DNA of 64,000 nucleotides from Gammaproteobacteria bacterium (GTDB lineage: Bacteria; Pseudomonadota; Gammaproteobacteria; Enterobacterales; Alteromonadaceae), in NCBI GenBank assembly GCA_017302255.1, contig JAFLDV010000008.1, forward strand, positions 1-64,000, given 5' to 3'. Position 1 is the first letter of the stretch; the number at the start of each line of letters is the position of its first letter. A model generated the notes under the pieces. It ran no database searches. It had not been told where the DNA came from and was given only the letters and a program-made list of their open reading frames with translations. This document shows positions 49,296-59,009 of the stretch, one piece after another. Position numbers and translations under genes: made by a program.

Positions 49296-50420
49296 ATGAA
49301 AATAACCTGTGTTGCGGCCCTAGTTGCGTTAAGTTTGGCTGCAGGTTCGGCGTCCGCTGAAGTGAAATTTAATGGCTTTGCCTCAATCAAAGCGGGTATG
49401 ACATCAGCCGAAGATGAAAATCTATATGGCTATGACAACAGCGTTGATTATAAAAACGAGAGCTTATTCGCATTGCAGGCTCAAAGTGAATTGGGCAATG
49501 ACCTTTCTGTAACTGCGCAATTAGTCTCACGTGGCAGCGACGATTTTTCTTTAGAGTTTGAATGGGCTTTTTTGACCTATCAAATTAACGACGAGTGGCG
49601 AGTAAACGCTGGTCGTCTGCGTACTCCGTTCTATAAATACTCTGATTTCCGTGATGTTGGCTACGCATATGATTGGCTGCGTACCCCGCAAAGCGTATAC
49701 GACTTAGGTTTTGACCGGATCTCTGGTGCATCGTTGTATTACAACACATCGATCCGGGACATGCAGTCTAGTATGCAGTTCATTTATGGCGCTTACGACG
49801 GTGATGTCACCTTACAAGGTGTAGTGTCACCAACCAAGATTGATGACATTTACGGTGTGACTTGGGAGTTAAGCCAAGATTGGTTTGGCATGCGTATGGC
49901 CTATTTGCGTGGTGATGTCACCATTCAAGCTGATGCCTTTAATCCGTTGTTTGCAGCGTTAAATGCAACCGGCCAAGCATCAGTTATCAAAGCAATTGAT
50001 TTTGATAAAGATGCCGGTAGTTTCTTCGGCTTTGGCATGAATTTCGACCGTAACGATTGGTTGACTGTATTTGAATATACCTTTGTCAGCGTTGATGACA
50101 GTTTTTACGCGAACCAAGACTCCTACTATTTATCTTTAGGGCACCGGTTCGACAAATTCACCCCTTATGTTTCTTTCGAATGGGATGATGATGAAATTAA
50201 GCCAGAGATCTACGAAGCGATGCCTAACGGCCATCCACTGAAATCAACAGTTGCTGGTTTAGTTGCTTCGCGCCGTGTCGATTCAAGTACAGCCAATGTT
50301 GGCTTCCGCTACGATTTCCACTCGTCGGCGGCATTTAAATTTGAGCTGACTAAAGCGAAAGATCGCTTAACTATGCACAGAAATAACTTGGTATCAGTGG
50401 GGGTTGATGTAGTTTTTTGA
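49296..50420 (+). CDS. Porin-like outer-membrane beta-barrel protein (first of two paralogues)
   Basis: A signal peptide (residues 1-21, LSLAAGSASA) is followed by a barrel with alternating aromatic strands and a C-terminal aromatic residue (VGVDVVF). Its sequence is similar to the next gene along its length: for example DDFSLEFEWAFLTYQINDEW here and DDYTAKFEWAYLSYQVNEHW there. It resembles general porins of Shewanella and relatives. I chose ATG 49296, with GGGAGAG seven bases upstream; an earlier start would add eight residues ahead of the signal. Length 374 residues. First gene of a three-gene unit with a PstS-like protein, which suggests uptake of phosphate or a similar anion, though this is inference only. 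Confidence 0.8.
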   Translation: MKITCVAALVALSLAAGSASAEVKFNGFASIKAGMTSAEDENLYGYDNSVDYKNESLFALQAQSELGNDLSVTAQLVSRGSDDFSLEFEWAFLTYQINDEWRVNAGRLRTPFYKYSDFRDVGYAYDWLRTPQSVYDLGFDRISGASLYYNTSIRDMQSSMQFIYGAYDGDVTLQGVVSPTKIDDIYGVTWELSQDWFGMRMAYLRGDVTIQADAFNPLFAALNATGQASVIKAIDFDKDAGSFFGFGMNFDRNDWLTVFEYTFVSVDDSFYANQDSYYLSLGHRFDKFTPYVSFEWDDDEIKPEIYEAMPNGHPLKSTVAGLVASRRVDSSTANVGFRYDFHSSAAFKFELTKAKDRLTMHRNNLVSVGVDVVF

Positions 50421-50463
50421 TGTCTGCTTCGCTCCAAAATAGCTAACTTAGCAGGAGTTCTTT

Positions 50464-51537
50464 ATGAAGAAGTCGATAGCGGGGATAGCAGTAGTGCTGG
50501 CATTGTCTTGTAGCCAGCTGCAAGCGGAAACGGAAATTTCTGGGTTCGCCTCAGTAGTTGGTGGCAAGGTGTTAAGCGGAACTGGCGTTGAGGAATTTGG
50601 GCTTGAGCCTACGTTCCTCGCGAATTACCCGACGGTCGGCTTCTATAATGAAGAATGGACGTTTAATCCAGATTCGAAATATGGGTTGCAGATTAGTTCG
50701 GAATTGACTGAAGGGCTGACTGCGACTGCGCAGATGGTTGGACGTGGTGCAGACGATTATACCGCCAAATTCGAATGGGCTTATTTGTCATATCAGGTGA
50801 ATGAGCATTGGACCATTCAGGCCGGTAAAAAGCGTTTGCCGCTTTATTATTATTCGGACTTTTTCGACGTTAGTTATGCGTACTTGTGGATCCGGCCGCC
50901 GGCAGATAACTACACCTGGCAGATCTTCAACTACAACGGCGTAAATGCGCAGTTTAACTACCAACTCGATGAGTGGGCAGTATCCGGCAATATTTACACT
51001 GGGCAAGAAGATGACACGACTAACAAGTTACTGTCTGAATTCTTTGGCAGTGAGCCTGTTCGAGAGATTTGGAAGAATATAGTCGGCGGTGTGCTTAGTT
51101 TTAACCGAGATTGGTTTGATCTGCGGCTCACCTACATGACGTATGAAAACGAGCGATTCCGAGGCGGAGTTCCGGTACTTTGGAATGGTGAGGACAGTCG
51201 TCGCGGGAAATTTGCTGGTATTTCGACCAATATTGATTACAACAACTGGATTTTATTATCCGAGTTAAACCGACTGACTTTAGACGGTAGCGATTTCGAT
51301 ACCTATTTAGTGTCAGGCGGTTATCGAATTAATGAATGGACACCTTACGTATCCTACGCAGACTTTGACTCTGAAGGTGAAGTACACAGCACGACTAGTG
51401 TCGGCGTCCGCTGGGATTTCCATAGCTCAGCAGCCTTTAAGTTACAGTACGACGATGTAACAGACGATGGATACGATGGCGGGCAAGTTGCTGGGGATAG
51501 CAAGTCCATTACTTTCGGCATTGATTTAGTATTTTAA
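50464..51537 (+). CDS. Porin-like outer-membrane beta-barrel protein (second paralogue)
   Basis: A signal peptide (residues 1-21, VVLALSCSQLQA) leads to a barrel clearly related to the preceding gene, including the strand YYSDFFDVSYAYLWIRPP that corresponds to YKYSDFRDVGYAYDWLRTP. It ends in phenylalanine (FGIDLVF). Length 357 residues. The ATG is preceded by AGGAG. The gap from the first porin is 43 bp and the next gene starts 14 bp later, so all three form an operon. The two copies have diverged substantially, as in an old tandem duplication. Confidence 0.8.
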   Translation: MKKSIAGIAVVLALSCSQLQAETEISGFASVVGGKVLSGTGVEEFGLEPTFLANYPTVGFYNEEWTFNPDSKYGLQISSELTEGLTATAQMVGRGADDYTAKFEWAYLSYQVNEHWTIQAGKKRLPLYYYSDFFDVSYAYLWIRPPADNYTWQIFNYNGVNAQFNYQLDEWAVSGNIYTGQEDDTTNKLLSEFFGSEPVREIWKNIVGGVLSFNRDWFDLRLTYMTYENERFRGGVPVLWNGEDSRRGKFAGISTNIDYNNWILLSELNRLTLDGSDFDTYLVSGGYRINEWTPYVSYADFDSEGEVHSTTSVGVRWDFHSSAAFKLQYDDVTDDGYDGGQVAGDSKSITFGIDLVF

Positions 51538-51551
51538 GTTTGGAGATAACC

Positions 51552-51965
51552 ATGAATTGGTTCAAAGTTTTGTTAGTCCCTATCGCATTAACTAGCCAGC
51601 TAGCCGCTGCGGAAGTTGCGGTGATTGTGCATCCTTCAAATGCTGCTGCAGCAGACCAAGCCGAGATCACTCGTCTGTTTACCGGCCGTGGCACCACGTT
51701 CGCTGGTGGTGCTAAAGCAACGCCGCTGAACCTTGCGGAATCTGCTGCATTACGTGCTGATTTTGACAGCAAGGTGCTGGGCAAGTCTTCAAGCCAAATG
51801 AAAGCCTATTGGTCAAAATTGGTTTTCACAGGCAAAGGCACACCACCAAAAGAACTTGCTGATGATGCAGCGATGAAAGCAGCGGTTGCTGCGGATCCAA
51901 CTGCAATTGGCTATATCGATGCATCAGCAGTTGACGCATCGGTTAAAGTGATTGGTAAATTCTAA
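51552..51965 (+). CDS. Small periplasmic PstS-like (phosphate-binding type) protein
   Basis: A signal peptide (residues 1-20, ending SQLAAA) is followed by about 115 residues that resemble one lobe of PstS-type substrate-binding proteins (VAVIVHPSNAAAADQAEITRLFTGR, with the typical end DPTAIGYIDASAVDASVKVIG). At 137 residues it is far shorter than PstS (about 320 residues), so a full two-lobe phosphate clamp is not present. The start is ATG 51552, with GGAG nearby; an upstream TTG frame start is rejected. It follows the two porin genes in an operon. It may bind a ligand passed by the porins or act as a regulator of them. Confidence 0.8.
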   Translation: MNWFKVLLVPIALTSQLAAAEVAVIVHPSNAAAADQAEITRLFTGRGTTFAGGAKATPLNLAESAALRADFDSKVLGKSSSQMKAYWSKLVFTGKGTPPKELADDAAMKAAVAADPTAIGYIDASAVDASVKVIGKF

Positions 51966-51983
51966 GTTCGTGACTTTTTATGT

Positions 51984-52012
51984 GCCAAGGAAAACCCGCG
52001 GTTTTCCTTGGC
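51984..52012 (+). terminator. Perfect 13-bp hairpin after the PstS-like gene
   Basis: GCCAAGGAAAACC (51984-51996) and GGTTTTCCTTGGC (52000-52012) form a perfect 13-bp stem with a 3-nt loop. No T-run follows (CAAATAAT). It is the longest hairpin in the window and should end or protect the operon message. Confidence 0.6.
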
Positions 52013-52121
52013 CAAATAATATCTGTAATATTACTCCGTCATAATTCCGCTTGTTGTTCTTGCACGCTCAGTCTTTGTTGAATGTTGGTGCAAAAAAATA
52101 GTCAACCTGATTTCAATAGCG

Positions 52122-52127
52122 TATAAT
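52122..52127 (+). promoter_or_regulatory. Candidate -10 element of ndk
   Basis: A perfect TATAAT lies 45 bp before the ndk ATG. The -35 region 17 bp upstream (TAGTCA) is a poor match. Confidence 0.35.
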
Positions 52128-52171
52128 TCGCGACCGCAGAATTTTCAACATCTAATTAATCGGAGTCATTC

Positions 52172-52603
52172 ATGGCCTTAGAACGTACTTTCTCTATCGT
52201 AAAACCAGACGCAGTTGCTAAAAACTTAATCGGCGCTATCTACAGCCGTTTCGAAACTGCAGGCCTGAAAATTGTTGCTGCAAAAATGTTGCACCTGACT
52301 CGTGAACAAGCTGAAGGCTTCTACGGCGAGCACAAAGAGCGTCCATTTTTCAACGCTTTAGTATCTTTCATGACTTCTGGTCCAGTAATGGTTCAAGTTT
52401 TAGAAGGCGAAAACGCAGTTCTGAAAAACCGTGAAATCATGGGTGCTACTAATCCAAAAGACGCAGCTCCAGGTACTTTACGTGCTGACTTCGCTGCAAG
52501 CATCGATGAAAACGCAGTTCACGGTTCAGACGCTGCAGCTTCTGCTGCTCGTGAAATTGCTTTCTTCTTCACTGACGCTGAGCTGTGTGCTCGTACTCGT
52601 TAA
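52172..52603 (+). CDS. ndk: Nucleoside diphosphate kinase
   Basis: Transfers phosphate from NTPs to NDPs through a phosphohistidine. The family opening [12 protein letters not shown] is present, and the active-site histidine is in [12 protein letters not shown] near residue 117. The length of 143 residues is typical. A GC-rich hairpin follows about 50 bp after the stop. Ahead of rlmN, as in E. coli and relatives. Confidence 0.96.
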   Translation: MALERTFSIVKPDAVAKNLIGAIYSRFETAGLKIVAAKMLHLTREQAEGFYGEHKERPFFNALVSFMTSGPVMVQVLEGENAVLKNREIMGATNPKDAAPGTLRADFAASIDENAVHGSDAAASAAREIAFFFTDAELCARTR

Positions 52604-52652
52604 TTGAGTATTAAACTCAGTTTGACTGAGTGATTGCAGTGATAAAAACAGC

Positions 52653-52676
52653 AAAGGGGGCGGAGCCCCCTTTCTG
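52653..52676 (+). terminator. Hairpin terminator after ndk
   Basis: AAAGGGGGC (52653-52661) pairs with GCCCCCTTT (52665-52673), a 9-bp stem with a 3-nt loop. The following TTTCTGTCT is only moderately T-rich. Confidence 0.6.
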
Positions 52677-52837
52677 TCTATTAAAATCAGGGGTAAAACC
52701 CTAACATCCTTGCGGATATGCCAATAGCTCAGGCTATGTGATGTCCAAATGTTTTGGGATGATTTTCTCTGTCTGAGTTGTTGCGCTACAGTTTACGCAG
52801 ACAGACAAAATCGGCCCGTGTCCTAGGAGCTAGTTTG

Positions 52838-53962
52838 ATGAATACGTCAGTTGAAAAAGTCAATTTACTGGATTTAACTCGCAATGAAATGAAAGAGTTC
52901 TTGGTTTCATTGGGAGAAAAGGCCTTCCGTGCCGACCAATTAATGAAATGGATTTATCATTTCTGTGTTGATGATTTCGACAAAATGACTAACATCAACA
53001 AAGAGTTACGGGAAAAATTAAAACGTCAGGCTGTGATTGAAGCGCCGGTAGTGGTAACTCGTCAAGATAGCGCAGATGGCACTATTAAATTCGTGATGGG
53101 GCTCAAGGGCGGCCAAGAAGTTGAGACTGTTTGGATCCCAGAGCGTGATCGCCGAACATTATGCGTGTCTTCGCAAGTTGGTTGTGCTTTAGATTGTTCG
53201 TTCTGTTCAACAGCACAACAAGGCTTTAACCGGAATTTAAGTGTGTCTGAAATCATCGGCCAAGTTTGGCGGGTTAGCCAAATTATCGGTAGCTATGGTG
53301 ACACTGGTGAAAAGCCAGTGACCAACGTGGTGATGATGGGCATGGGCGAGCCGTTATTGAACTTAAATAACGTGGTGCCAGCACTTGAACTGATGATGGA
53401 AGATTTTGGTTTTGGTTTATCAAAACGCCGTGTCACCGTAAGTACTTCAGGTGTGGTTCCTGCGCTAGATCTGCTCAAAGAGAAAATCGATGTCGCATTA
53501 GCTATTTCGTTGCATGCACCTAACAATACGTTGCGTGATGAACTGGTGCCAGTGAATCGGAAGTATCCGATGGAAGAATTCTTAGCAGCATCTAAGCGCT
53601 ATGTTGAAGGTTCACGTGCTAACGATAAAGTCACCGTTGAGTATGTAATGCTCGAAGGTGTCAATGACAGCACAGATCAAGCACATGAGCTGGCAAAAGC
53701 ATTAAAAGATACTCCGTCGAAAATTAACTTAATTCCGTTTAACCCGTATCCAGGGTCACCTTACAAACGTTCAAGCAATTCTCGGATTGACCGTTTTAAT
53801 AAAGTATTGCAGGAATATGGTTTTACCGTCATAGTCCGAAAAACTCGTGGTGATGATATCGATGCCGCCTGCGGTCAGTTAGTCGGCGACGTGGTTGACC
53901 GTACAAAACGTCAGGTTAAAAAGCAGCTGAAAGGCGAGGCTATTTCAGTCAAGATAGTCTAA
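52838..53962 (+). CDS. rlmN: Dual-specificity rRNA/tRNA adenine-C2 methyltransferase RlmN
   Basis: Radical-SAM enzyme that methylates C2 of A2503 in 23S rRNA and A37 in some tRNAs. The CxxxCxxC cluster motif is Cys116, Cys120 and Cys123 ([13 protein letters not shown]), and a conserved C-terminal cysteine lies in DIDAACGQL. The start is ATG 52838, with AGGAG (52825-52829) upstream; a longer TTG frame from 52778 is rejected. The length of 374 residues is normal (E. coli 384). First gene of the rlmN-pilW-rodZ-ispG-hisS-yfgM-bamB-der group. Confidence 0.96.
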   Translation: MNTSVEKVNLLDLTRNEMKEFLVSLGEKAFRADQLMKWIYHFCVDDFDKMTNINKELREKLKRQAVIEAPVVVTRQDSADGTIKFVMGLKGGQEVETVWIPERDRRTLCVSSQVGCALDCSFCSTAQQGFNRNLSVSEIIGQVWRVSQIIGSYGDTGEKPVTNVVMMGMGEPLLNLNNVVPALELMMEDFGFGLSKRRVTVSTSGVVPALDLLKEKIDVALAISLHAPNNTLRDELVPVNRKYPMEEFLAASKRYVEGSRANDKVTVEYVMLEGVNDSTDQAHELAKALKDTPSKINLIPFNPYPGSPYKRSSNSRIDRFNKVLQEYGFTVIVRKTRGDDIDAACGQLVGDVVDRTKRQVKKQLKGEAISVKIV

Positions 53963-54001
53963 TCACCCGGATGGTCTAAACACAAGGATAGACAGGCTTT
54001 C

Positions 54002-55513
54002 ATGTCAAATTTGAAAATTACGGCTTTGGCAATATTGTTGCAAATCACAGTCGCGGGCTGTGTGTCAGAACAAACTGTGGTTGATGGATCTGAGGGCGGG
54101 CAATCTGAAGTCGGCACTGATCAACAAGCCAGAACTCGAATGTCGTTGGGTTTAACTTATCTGCAGCGTGGTGAAAACGACCAAGCTATTTTCAATTTGG
54201 AAAAAGCCAAGGATCTGGCCCCAGACATGCCAGAAATTTGGAATGCGCTGGCTTATTATTATCAACAGGTCGATGAGGTTGATTTAGCTGAAGAAGCTTA
54301 CCGCACGGCGCTGCGTAAAGATGATAATAACGCCGACACCTACAACAATTTCGGTGCATTTTTATGCCAGCACGGCAAATATAAAGAATCTGAAGAACTG
54401 TTGTTGGCTGCGGTTAAACGTCCTGGATATATGCGTGTTGCCGATAGTTACGAAAACCTAGCCTACTGTGCCTTAGATCAAAAAGACTTCGCAAAATATA
54501 AACAATATTTGTTAAGTGCGGTTAAGCACAGTAGTTCTCGGCAAACTGCTGTCTATAATTTATCTTCGCTTGAATACGCTATGGGCAATATGGCTGAAGC
54601 GAAAAAATGGCAAACCCGTCTACAAAATCTCGGACAAGTGTCCGCAGCAGCGAGCTTACTGCGTTATTTAATTGCTTATCGCACCGGTGATGCTGCAGAA
54701 CAGCAGATAGCAGAAAAATTCCTAGTTTCGGTTTATCCAACCAGTAAAGAAACCGGAATGGTACTTGCCGGTGATTTCCGTGAAAGTGAACAAGACAAAT
54801 TACGCCAGCGTTTTAAAGCAAGTTTAATGGGGCAAGCACAAATCGAGCAGGCACCAACTGAACCTGTGGCTGCGCCGAAAATGAAAATCGTCAAGCGCAA
54901 AGGTGTGGCGGACGATTCAGCGCCGCAAGCCATGGCCAAAGAAGAACCGCTGCCAGAAGAAGTGCAATTGCCAACAACTGCCGAGCCAAGCATTGATGAG
55001 ATAACGTCGGGGCAAATTCAACAACAGACAGGCATTGCTGGCCAGGTGGAAAGCCCGGACACCTTAGTCCCGACAAATGCTGTTACTGCAACTCAAGAAA
55101 AAGTTGCGACCGAGAATAGCAATATAACCCCGACAACCGCAAATGAGACAGTAGCGCCAAGCACTGCCAGTGATACGACGGCAACGCCAACTACCTATGT
55201 TGTGCAGTCTGGCGATACTTTGTATCGGATAGCCAGTCGTTTTCGGCTAAGCGTTTCTGAGCTACAGCAATTAAACAAGTTATCTGACGCTAGTATGATC
55301 CGTGAAGGGATGACCTTGAAAATTGCCAAAACGGATAGCGGCGAAGTTCCGGCAACTTATCAAGTGAATGCTGGTGATACACTGTTTTCTATAGCATTTA
55401 AGTTTAATATCAGTATGGACACCCTACTTGAGCTTAATAGCTTAACGCCAGGCCAGGAATTAACGCCTGGGCAAACTCTTAATTTACGAGCAAGTGAATC
55501 TCCATCATTATGA
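54002..55513 (+). CDS. pilW: Type IV pilus lipoprotein PilF/PilW with two extra C-terminal LysM domains
   Basis: The N-terminal part is the usual PilW/PilF: a lipoprotein signal with lipobox VAGC (Cys20) and about six TPR repeats (residues ~40-250), which in relatives guide assembly of the PilQ secretin in the outer membrane. The usual protein ends near residue 250. Here a Pro/Thr/Glu-rich linker (~270-395) leads to two LysM domains (about 398-441, TYVVQSGDTLYRIASRF, and 452-495, TYQVNAGDTLFSIAFKF), which bind peptidoglycan. Length 503 residues, no frameshift seen. It overlaps rodZ by 4 nt (ATGA). The C-terminal domains could tether the pilus pilotin to the cell wall. Confidence 0.9.
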   Translation: MSNLKITALAILLQITVAGCVSEQTVVDGSEGGQSEVGTDQQARTRMSLGLTYLQRGENDQAIFNLEKAKDLAPDMPEIWNALAYYYQQVDEVDLAEEAYRTALRKDDNNADTYNNFGAFLCQHGKYKESEELLLAAVKRPGYMRVADSYENLAYCALDQKDFAKYKQYLLSAVKHSSSRQTAVYNLSSLEYAMGNMAEAKKWQTRLQNLGQVSAAASLLRYLIAYRTGDAAEQQIAEKFLVSVYPTSKETGMVLAGDFRESEQDKLRQRFKASLMGQAQIEQAPTEPVAAPKMKIVKRKGVADDSAPQAMAKEEPLPEEVQLPTTAEPSIDEITSGQIQQQTGIAGQVESPDTLVPTNAVTATQEKVATENSNITPTTANETVAPSTASDTTATPTTYVVQSGDTLYRIASRFRLSVSELQQLNKLSDASMIREGMTLKIAKTDSGEVPATYQVNAGDTLFSIAFKFNISMDTLLELNSLTPGQELTPGQTLNLRASESPSL

Positions 55514-56568
55514 ACGTAACGAACGAACAAGACGAAACTAGTCTTGGCTATATTTTGCAGCAAGCTCGTGAACAACGCGGGCTCACCCAAGCGCAAGCTG
55601 CAATGCAGCTCAATCTGAAAATTTCAGTGATTGCGCAAATGGAAGCAGAGCAATGGGATCAATCAGTTGCTCCCACTTTTATGCGCGGTTATTTACGTTC
55701 TTATGCGCGGTTGTTAAAGCTATCCGAGGCGGAAATTTTGCAGGCTTTTGCTGTGCAAACCGCTTATCTGCGCCATCATCCAAAAGAAATGAAAAGTTTC
55801 TCGAATAAAACTCGCCGTGATGCTGCGGAAAGCCGATTTATGCTCGCGACTTATTTCGTTGTCGTGTTACTCCTTGGCTTATTTTTAGTGTCAGTCTGGC
55901 AGACACATATGCTCGACGATAAGCCGGTGTCAGTGTTGCCGGAGTACAATGAAAGTGCTGAATTGCCAGTGACAGCGGTTCCATCGTTAACTCCGGAGAC
56001 TAATACCACTGCCTCAACAAATACTGAGACACAAGACACTGCAGCACCTGTATCGTCCGACCAAGCTCTGGTGGCAATGACTACCGAAGATCCGTCGAGT
56101 ACCAGCCAGAACCAATCGGCTGCGGCAACAGTAAATACTCCTACCACAAACATGGCCAGTGAAAACGTTGTTGCCACGTCACCAGCTGCGTCGGAGCAAG
56201 TGACGTCAACACCGGTTGTGCGTGAAGATGCTGCAGAGCAAACAGTTGTGACGGCTTCGACTCCTGTTGAGCCTGAAAGTATGGAGACAGCAATAAATAC
56301 AGATACTAGTGCTAGTGGTGCTCGTGGCCGATTGACTATGCAATTTAGTAAAGGCTGTTGGGTGTCAGTTGAAGATAGCACAGGCAAGCGTTTGACTTAT
56401 CAGATGTATCAAGCAGGGCAGGAAGCGCAAATTAGTGGCGTTTTCCCACTGAAAGTCACACTTGGTGAGCCAACAGCTGTCACTTTGCAATTAAATGATG
56501 TGTCGATTGATTTGTCCCAGTATCAAACTGGGCGGGTTGCTCGCTTAACTTTTAACGGACCGGCTTAA
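55510..56568 (+). CDS. rodZ: Cytoskeleton protein RodZ
   Basis: Bitopic membrane protein that links the MreB cytoskeleton to wall synthesis and rod shape. An N-terminal helix-turn-helix domain ([23 protein letters not shown], then [16 protein letters not shown]) is followed by a basic juxtamembrane patch and a membrane helix (about residues 115-135). A long Thr/Ser/Val/Pro-rich linker (~140-260) leads to the periplasmic DUF4115 domain (about 275-350). The length of 352 residues is similar to E. coli RodZ (337). It overlaps pilW by 4 nt and precedes ispG by 1 nt. Confidence 0.92.
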   Translation: MNVTNEQDETSLGYILQQAREQRGLTQAQAAMQLNLKISVIAQMEAEQWDQSVAPTFMRGYLRSYARLLKLSEAEILQAFAVQTAYLRHHPKEMKSFSNKTRRDAAESRFMLATYFVVVLLLGLFLVSVWQTHMLDDKPVSVLPEYNESAELPVTAVPSLTPETNTTASTNTETQDTAAPVSSDQALVAMTTEDPSSTSQNQSAAATVNTPTTNMASENVVATSPAASEQVTSTPVVREDAAEQTVVTASTPVEPESMETAINTDTSASGARGRLTMQFSKGCWVSVEDSTGKRLTYQMYQAGQEAQISGVFPLKVTLGEPTAVTLQLNDVSIDLSQYQTGRVARLTFNGPA

Positions 56569-56569
56569 C

Positions 56570-57682
56570 ATGTATTCAGAAAGTCCTATTATTCGGCGTA
56601 AATCGAAACAGATCCGTGTTGGTAACGTATTGATTGGTGGCGATGCGCCAATCGCCGTGCAATCCATGACCAACACCCGTACCACTGATGTCGAAGCGAC
56701 GCTGGCACAAATTCAAGCAATTGCCAAAGCTGGCGCAGATTTAGTTCGCGTGTCAGTGCCGACGATGGAAGCAGCGGAAGCGTTTAAGTTTATCAAACAA
56801 CAATCGCCAATTCCGTTAGTGGCGGATATCCATTTTGATTATCGGATTGCCCTGAAAGTTGCGGAATATGGTGTTGATTGCTTACGAATTAACCCTGGTA
56901 ACATCGGTCGGGAAGATCGAGTTCGCGCAGTGGTTGATTGTGCTCGTGACAACAATATTCCAATCCGCATTGGCGTGAATGGCGGCTCGCTGGAAGCTGA
57001 TATTCAGGAAAAATATCGCGAACCAACGCCAGAAGCCTTGGTCGAATCGGCGATGCGTCATGTCGACATTCTTGATCGTTTGAATTTTGATAACTTCAAA
57101 GTTTCGGTAAAAGCTTCTGACGTGTTTCTTGCGGTTGGTGCCTATCGTCTCTTGGCTAAACAAATCGAACAACCGCTGCATCTTGGTATTACAGAAGCTG
57201 GCGGAGCCCGCGCTGGTGCAGTGAAATCTGCAATTGGTTTAGGTATGTTATTAGCCGAAGGTATTGGCGATACTTTGCGAATTTCTTTGGCGGCAGATCC
57301 GGTCGAGGAAGTAAAAGTTGCCTTCGATATTCTTAAATCGTTGCGCATTCGCTCCCGAGGCATCAACTTTATTGCATGTCCAAGTTGCTCACGCCAAGAG
57401 TTTGATGTGATTAAGACAATGAACGAATTAGAGCAACGACTTGAAGATGTTATCGATCCACTGACCGTATCTGTGATAGGGTGCGTGGTTAACGGGCCTG
57501 GCGAGGCATTGATTTCCGATTTAGGTGTTGCAGGTGCAAACCGAAAAAGCGGTTTTTATATTAAAGGTGAGCGGCAAAAACTGCGTATCGACAACGAAAG
57601 TGTTGCCGAACAACTTGAACAGCAAGTGCGCGAATTTTTAGCGGCACAACGTCAAGCCATCGCCATTAAGCAAGTGGATTAG
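56570..57682 (+). CDS. ispG: 4-hydroxy-3-methylbut-2-enyl diphosphate synthase (flavodoxin-type)
   Basis: Sixth step of the MEP isoprenoid pathway; a [4Fe-4S] enzyme. The opening is [20 protein letters not shown], the N-terminal TIM barrel is intact, and the cluster ligands are in [13 protein letters not shown] and [11 protein letters not shown]. The length of 370 residues is typical. It follows rodZ after 1 nt. Confidence 0.96.
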   Translation: MYSESPIIRRKSKQIRVGNVLIGGDAPIAVQSMTNTRTTDVEATLAQIQAIAKAGADLVRVSVPTMEAAEAFKFIKQQSPIPLVADIHFDYRIALKVAEYGVDCLRINPGNIGREDRVRAVVDCARDNNIPIRIGVNGGSLEADIQEKYREPTPEALVESAMRHVDILDRLNFDNFKVSVKASDVFLAVGAYRLLAKQIEQPLHLGITEAGGARAGAVKSAIGLGMLLAEGIGDTLRISLAADPVEEVKVAFDILKSLRIRSRGINFIACPSCSRQEFDVIKTMNELEQRLEDVIDPLTVSVIGCVVNGPGEALISDLGVAGANRKSGFYIKGERQKLRIDNESVAEQLEQQVREFLAAQRQAIAIKQVD

Positions 57683-57726
57683 TCAGCGAATCCAATAGGA
57701 TTCAGTAAAGATATTGGGTAAAAAAA

Positions 57727-58998
57727 GTGTCGAAAGAAATTCAAGCGATCCGTGGCATGAACGATTGTCTGCCGCAGGACACCCCAGTTTGGCAGTATGT
57801 TGAATCGATGATTAGACGTACCGTCAGCAGTTACGGCTATGACGAAATTCGCTTTCCGATTGTTGAAATGACCGAACTTTTTAAGCGGTCAATCGGTGAA
57901 GTTACTGATATCGTTGAAAAAGAAATGTACACCTTCAGCGACCGCAATGGCGACAGTTTAACTTTGCGTCCAGAAGGAACCGCGTGTTGTGTGCGAGCAG
58001 CAAATCAGGCTGGCTTGTTATATAACCAAGAACAACGGTTATGGTACATGGGCCCAATGTTTCGCCACGAACGTCCGCAAAAAGGCCGCTATCGTCAATT
58101 CCATCAATTTGGCTTAGAAGCATTTGGCATGCAAGGTCCTGACATTGATGCTGAAGTGATTATTCTCAGTGCTCGCTTATGGCGCGAATTGGGTTTGACG
58201 CCTTTTGTCACATTAGAACTGAATACCCTTGGCTCTAATGCGGCGCGTGCTGCCTATCGTGATCTGCTGGTAAGCTATCTAGAACAGCACAAAGATCTGC
58301 TCGATGAAGATAGTTTACGTCGCATGTATTCAAATCCACTGCGGGTATTGGATAGCAAAAATCCAGCAATGGCTGAGATGTTAGCAAATGCACCTAAGTT
58401 ACTTGACCACTTAGATGCCGAATCAGCTGAGCATTTCCAAGCCTTACAACAACGTTTGCAAGCTGCGGGCATTGAATTCACTATCAATCCAAGACTGGTT
58501 CGTGGCTTAGATTATTACAACAAGACAGTGTTTGAATGGGTAACCACAAGCCTCGGTTCACAAGGCACAGTCTGTGCCGGCGGCCGTTATGATGGGTTAG
58601 TTGAACAACTAGGCGGTAAAGCAACGCCTGCCGTTGGTTTTGCTTTGGGTATGGAAAGATTGGTGCTGTTGCTGCAAACGCTGGATTTGATCCCAGCAGT
58701 TAGCAATAATGCTGACTTATATCTAATGCCTTTAGGTGAAGCTGCGGAACTTGCTGCAGTTTCTGTTGCCGAACAACTGCGTTCAGTATTACCGGGAAAA
58801 CGGGTAATGCTGCATTGCGGCGGTGGTAACTTGAAAAAACAATTAAAACGAGCTGATAAATCCGGCGCGGCGCTTGGCGTGCTGCTGGGTGATGACGAAC
58901 TGGCCAATGGCCAAGTGACATTAAAGTGGCTTCGAGCCGACCAGCCGCAACAAACAGTAAATATCGCTGACTTAGCCGCAGTGCTGAAGCAGTTTTAA
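57727..58998 (+). CDS. hisS: Histidyl-tRNA synthetase
   Basis: Class II synthetase charging tRNA-His. Motif 2 is in [20 protein letters not shown] near residues 104-123, and the histidine-specific motif [13 protein letters not shown] is near 259-271. A C-terminal anticodon-binding domain follows. The start is GTG 57727 (reads [13 protein letters not shown], as in E. coli [13 protein letters not shown]). The length is 423 residues. It is 45 bp after ispG. Confidence 0.96.
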   Translation: MSKEIQAIRGMNDCLPQDTPVWQYVESMIRRTVSSYGYDEIRFPIVEMTELFKRSIGEVTDIVEKEMYTFSDRNGDSLTLRPEGTACCVRAANQAGLLYNQEQRLWYMGPMFRHERPQKGRYRQFHQFGLEAFGMQGPDIDAEVIILSARLWRELGLTPFVTLELNTLGSNAARAAYRDLLVSYLEQHKDLLDEDSLRRMYSNPLRVLDSKNPAMAEMLANAPKLLDHLDAESAEHFQALQQRLQAAGIEFTINPRLVRGLDYYNKTVFEWVTTSLGSQGTVCAGGRYDGLVEQLGGKATPAVGFALGMERLVLLLQTLDLIPAVSNNADLYLMPLGEAAELAAVSVAEQLRSVLPGKRVMLHCGGGNLKKQLKRADKSGAALGVLLGDDELANGQVTLKWLRADQPQQTVNIADLAAVLKQF

Positions 58999-59009
58999 CG
59001 GAGTGATCG

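Noticed and set aside
55851-56387. A 178-codon frame antisense to rodZ
   Set aside because: It mirrors the repetitive Thr/Ser/Val/Ala-rich linker of RodZ, which yields an artificial open frame.
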